NCBI RefSeq assembly: GCF_910591885.1 | Contig: NW_025963562.1 | Coordinates: 930,001 to 994,000, forward strand | Length of the DNA stretch: 64,000 nucleotides | Source: Bombus terrestris | Lineage: Eukaryota; Arthropoda; Insecta; Hymenoptera; Apidae | Direction: 5' to 3' | Shown: positions 60,781 through 64,000 of the stretch, piece by piece | Layout: the number at the start of each line of letters is the position of its first letter | Numbering within the stretch: the first letter of the stretch is position 1 | The notes under the pieces: model-generated | The model's input: only the letters and a program-made list of their open reading frames with translations | Told to the model about the DNA's origin: nothing | Database searches by the model: none | Made by a program: the position numbers and the translations under genes

Positions 60781-62520
60781 TAATGTATAACGTTATATTC
60801 CATCACTATTGGACCTATAACGTTATATTGCACCACTATATGACGTATAACGTTATATACTATTACGTTATAATATATAACGTTATATTCCATCACTGTG
60901 AGACCTATAGCGTTATATTGCACCACTATATGACCTATAACGTTATATACTATTACGTTATGACGTATAACTTTATATACTATTTCGTTATAATGTATAA
61001 CGTTATATTCCATCACTATAAGACCTATAACGTTATATTGCACCACTATATGACGTATAACGTTATATACTATTAAGTTATGACGTATAAAGTCATATAC
61101 TATTACGTTATGACGTAAAACGTTATATACTATTACGTTATAATGTATAACGTTATATGCCGTCACTATAAGACCTATAACTTTATATTGCACCACTATA
61201 TGACGTATAACGTTATATACTATTACATTATAAGGTATAACGTCATATACTATTAGGTTATAAGGCATAACGTTGTATTGCATATCTATAGGACGTATAG
61301 CGATATATTGCATCACTATATGGCGTATAACGTTATAAACTATTACGTTATAATGTATAACGTTATATTCCATCACTGTAGGACCTATAACGTTATAGTG
61401 CACCACTATATGACGTATAGCGTTATATACCATTACGTCATTACATATAACGTTATATCGCATCACTATATGACGTACGATGTTTTATACTATTACGTTA
61501 TAACGTTTAACGTTACATTGCATCTCTATATGACGTATAGCGTTATATACTATTACGTTATTACGTATAACGTTACATACTATTACGTTATAATGTATAA
61601 CGTTATATTCCATCACTATAGGACCTATAACGTTATATTGCACCACTATATGACGTATAACGTTATATACTATTACGTTATGATGTATAACGTTATATAC
61701 TATTACGTTATAATGTATAACGTTATATTCCATCACTATAGGACCTATAACGTTATATTGCACCACTATATGACGTATAACGTTATATACTATTACGTTA
61801 TAATGTATAACGTTATTTTCCATCACTGTGAGACCTATAGCGTTATATTGCACCACTATATGACCTATAACGTTATATACTATTACGTTATGACGTATAA
61901 CTTTATATACTATTTCGTTATAATGTATAACGTTATATTCCATCACTATAAGACCTATAACGTTATATTGCACCACTATATGACGTATAACGTTATATAC
62001 TATTAAGTTATGACGTATAAAGTCATATACTATTACGTTATGACGTAAAACGTTATATACTATTACGTTATAATGTATAACGTTATATGCCGTCACTATA
62101 AGACCTATAACTTTATATTGCACCACTATATGACGTATAACGTTATATACTATTACATTATAAGGTATAACGTCATATACTATTAGGTCATAAGGCATAA
62201 CGTTGTATTGCATATCTATAGGACGTATAACGATATATTGCATCACTATATGGCGTATAACGTTATAAACTATTACGTTATAATGTATAACGTTATATTC
62301 CATCACTGTAGGACCTATAACGTTATAGTGCACCACTATATGTCGTATAGCGTTATATACCATTACGTCATTACATATAACGTTATATCGCATCACTATA
62401 TGACGTACGATGTTTTATACTATTACGTTATAACGTTTAACGTTACATTGCATCTCTATATGACGTATAACGTTATATACTATTACGTTATTACGTATAA
62501 CGTTACATACTATTACGTTA
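60781..62520. repeat. 930-bp higher-order repeat (31 monomers), about 1.9 copies
   Basis: Copies at about 60,781-61,710 and 61,711-62,520 align at 930 bp. Shared variants include CATCACTGTGAGACCTATAG (60,891 and 61,821), the TATTTCGTTATAATG monomer, the CCGTCACTATAAGACC monomer and GTCATTACATATAACG. The unit is unrelated in content to the 930-bp duplication at 18.5-20.3 kb; only the length coincides. Confidence 0.85.
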
Positions 62521-62640
62521 TAACGTATAAAATTATATCGCATCACAATATGAGGTATAACATTATATTGCATCACTATATGACGTATAACGATATATTG
62601 CATCACTATGTGACGTATAACGTTATATACTATTACGTTA

Positions 62641-63240
62641 TAAGGTATAACGTCATATACTGTTAGGTTATAAGGTATAACGTTGTATTGCATATCTATA
62701 GGGCTAATAACGATATATTGCATCACAATATGGCGTATAACGTTATACACTATTACGTTATTACGTATAACGTTATATACAATTACGTTATGACGTATAA
62801 CGTTGTATACTGTTAGGTTATAAGGTATAACGTTGTATTGCATATCTATAGGACTAATAACGATATATTGCACCACTATATGACGTATAGCGTTATATAC
62901 TATTACGTTATTACGTATAGCGTTATATACTATTACGTTATGACGTATAACGTTATATCGCATCACTATATGACGTATAACGTTTTATTGCCTCTCTTTC
63001 GGTCGTATAACGATATATTGCATCACTATATGACGTATAACGTTATATACTATTACGTTATAAGGTATAACGTCATATACTGTTAGGTTATAAGGTATAA
63101 CGTTGTATTGCATATCTATAGGACTAATAACGATATATTGCATCACAATATGGCGTATAACGTTATACACTATTACGTTATTACGTATAACGTTATATAC
63201 AATTACGTTATGACGTATAACGTTGTATACTATTACGTTA
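62641..63240. repeat. 420-bp higher-order repeat (14 monomers), partial
   Basis: The stretch beginning AAGGTATAACGTCATATACT with the TAGGACTAATAACG monomer starts near 62,642 and again near 63,062, 420 bp apart, followed by ATGGCGTATAACGTTATACA and TATACAATTACG monomers in both. An internal partial copy of the TAGGACTAATAACG monomer lies near 62,850. The sequence from 63,241 matches 59,521 onward (offset 3,720), including TCATGTACTGTAAGG and a pyrimidine-rich monomer. Confidence 0.75.
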
Positions 63241-63510
63241 TAAGGTATAACGTCATGTACTGTAAGGTTATAAGGTATAACGTTGTATTGCATAACTATA
63301 GGCCGTATAACGATATATTGCATCACAATATTGCGTATAAGGTCATATACTATTACGTTATTACGTATAACGTTATATCGCATCACTATATGACGTATAA
63401 CGTTTTATTGCCTCTCTTTCGGTCGTAAAACGATATATTGCATCACTATATGACGTATAACGTTATATACTATTACGTTATAACGTATAACGTTATATAC
63501 TATTACGTTA

Positions 63511-63533
63511 TGTCGTTATATACTATTAGGTTA
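63511..63533. repeat. 23-bp monomer (7-bp deletion)
   Basis: The same deletion is seen 41 kb from the nearest other copy, with the same downstream TATTAGGTTATATGG context, so it probably spread by copying rather than arising again. Confidence 0.9.
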
Positions 63534-64000
63534 TATGGTATAACGTTATATCGCATCACTATATGACGTACGATGTTTTATACTATTACGTTATAACGTT
63601 TAACGTTATACTGCATTACTATATGATGTATAACGTTATATACTATTACGTTATGACGTATAACGTCATATACTATTACGTTATGACGTATAACGTTATA
63701 TACTATTACGTTATAATGTATAACGTTATATTCCATCACTATAAGACCTATAACGTTATATTGCACCTCTATATGACGTATAACGTTATATACTATTACG
63801 TTATTACGTATAACGTTATATACTATTACGTTATAAGTTATAACGTCATATACTGTTAGGTTATAAGGTATAACGTTGTATTGCATAACTATAGGACGTA
63901 TAACGATATATTGCATCACTATATGGCGTATAAACTTATAAGCTATTACGTTATAATGTATAACGTTATATTCCATCACTGTAGGACCTATAACGTTATA

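Larger units (their letters stand above)
59134..63423. repeat. Second cluster of pyrimidine-rich variant monomers (4 copies)
   Basis: Copies start at 59,134 (TTTCTGT form), 59,674, 62,974 and 63,394. Between them lie ordinary monomers. They follow the same neighbour in most cases, a TATATCGCATCACTATATGA monomer, as in the first cluster. Confidence 0.88.
1..64000. repeat. 30-bp satellite DNA array filling the whole window
   Basis: The sequence is a head-to-tail array of about 2,130 monomers of 30 bp with no other sequence between them. The main form is TGACGTATAACGTTA followed by TATACTATTACGTTA. Other forms keep the ATAACG core and replace the second half by TATTGCATCACTATA or by TTCCATCACTATA. 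The commonest three-base starts are TGA, TAA, TTA, GGA, AGA and AGG. Most differences between monomers are substitutions; length changes are rare and are listed separately. Variants recur at fixed positions inside larger units, so the array has higher-order structure. The array runs off both ends of the window. I infer eukaryotic heterochromatin; centromeric, pericentromeric or subtelomeric location cannot be decided from sequence alone. No gene, RNA or mobile element is visible in any stretch. Confidence 0.97.

Noticed and set aside
1..64000. Well over one hundred open frames on both strands as protein genes
   Set aside because: They all translate the same 10-residue units, overlap each other on opposite strands, start and stop at shared satellite variants (often GACGTAAAACG), and break at random substitutions between near-identical copies. 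The 30-bp unit explains them.
1..64000. CRISPR array (regular short repeats)
   Set aside because: Repeats are directly adjacent. There are no unique spacers of constant length, and no cas genes or leader.
1..64000. Telomeric repeat
   Set aside because: The unit is 30 bp and lacks strand-asymmetric G-rich short motifs of the TTAGGG type.
1..64000. TATA boxes, promoters and hairpin terminators
   Set aside because: TATATA and inverted repeats occur in most units as part of the satellite. None is placed relative to a gene, so calling them would be meaningless.
1..64000. tRNA, rRNA or other structured RNA genes
   Set aside because: No stretch departs from the 30-bp pattern long enough to hold one, and no conserved RNA motif was seen.
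1..64000. Bacterial or phage origin of the window
   Set aside because: I know of no bacterial or phage genome with 64 kb of gene-free tandem repeat; eukaryotic satellite is far more likely, though not proven from sequence alone.

Overview
The whole 64,000-base window is one uninterrupted satellite DNA array. Its unit is a 30-bp monomer, about 2,130 in a row, and both ends of the window lie inside the array. I find no protein gene, RNA gene, transposon, CRISPR array or unique sequence that I can support. The most common monomer reads TGACGTATAACGTTA followed by TATACTATTACGTTA. A second class keeps the first half but has TATTGCATCACTATA, or a CCATCACTATA form, in the second half. Low GC (about 27-30% in the consensus monomers), multi-kilobase nested higher-order repeats (HORs) and the complete lack of genes suggest eukaryotic heterochromatin (centromeric, pericentromeric or subtelomeric) from a long-read assembly. 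The species cannot be told from this sequence.

Layout. From 1 to about 26.2 kb there is a complex of long duplications. A 6.3-kb unit (6,808-13,124) is followed by a 6.1-kb copy (13,125-19,201), and the segment 1-7,260 recurs, rearranged, at 17,698-26,247. An 810-bp HOR fills 26.5-28.0 kb. Related HORs of 1,140/1,200 bp (30.2-32.6 kb), 2,580 bp (33.4-38.6 kb) and 4,980 bp (40.1-54.3 kb, first copy expanded to 6,180 bp) fill the middle. From 54.3 to 64 kb there is a patchwork: a diverged 120-bp tetramer, a second locus of the 810-bp HOR almost identical to the one 31 kb upstream, a 930-bp HOR and a 420-bp HOR.

Register. The 30-bp phase is kept almost perfectly. I found only 14 monomers of another length: six of 23 bp, five of 27 bp, one of 21 bp and two of 31 bp. 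The distances between duplicated blocks equal multiples of 30 once these are counted, for example 6,317 = 6,330 - 13 and 30,950 = 30,960 - 10. Between the 22.2-kb and 39-kb breaks, and again between 39 and 55.7 kb, about 557 monomers run in exact register.

Coding appearance. The unit length is divisible by three and one frame on each strand has no stop, so long open frames appear on both strands (up to 1,086 codons). They encode only 10-residue periodic peptides such as YYYVMTYNVI (plus) and NVIVYNVIRH (minus). I treat them as by-products of the repeat and list only the longest, as non-genes. The more interesting features are the perfect 12-bp palindrome TATAACGTTATA in the consensus, the strong CpG excess, the nested 15-bp substructure, the unusual pyrimidine-rich monomers and the copying history recorded in the HORs.
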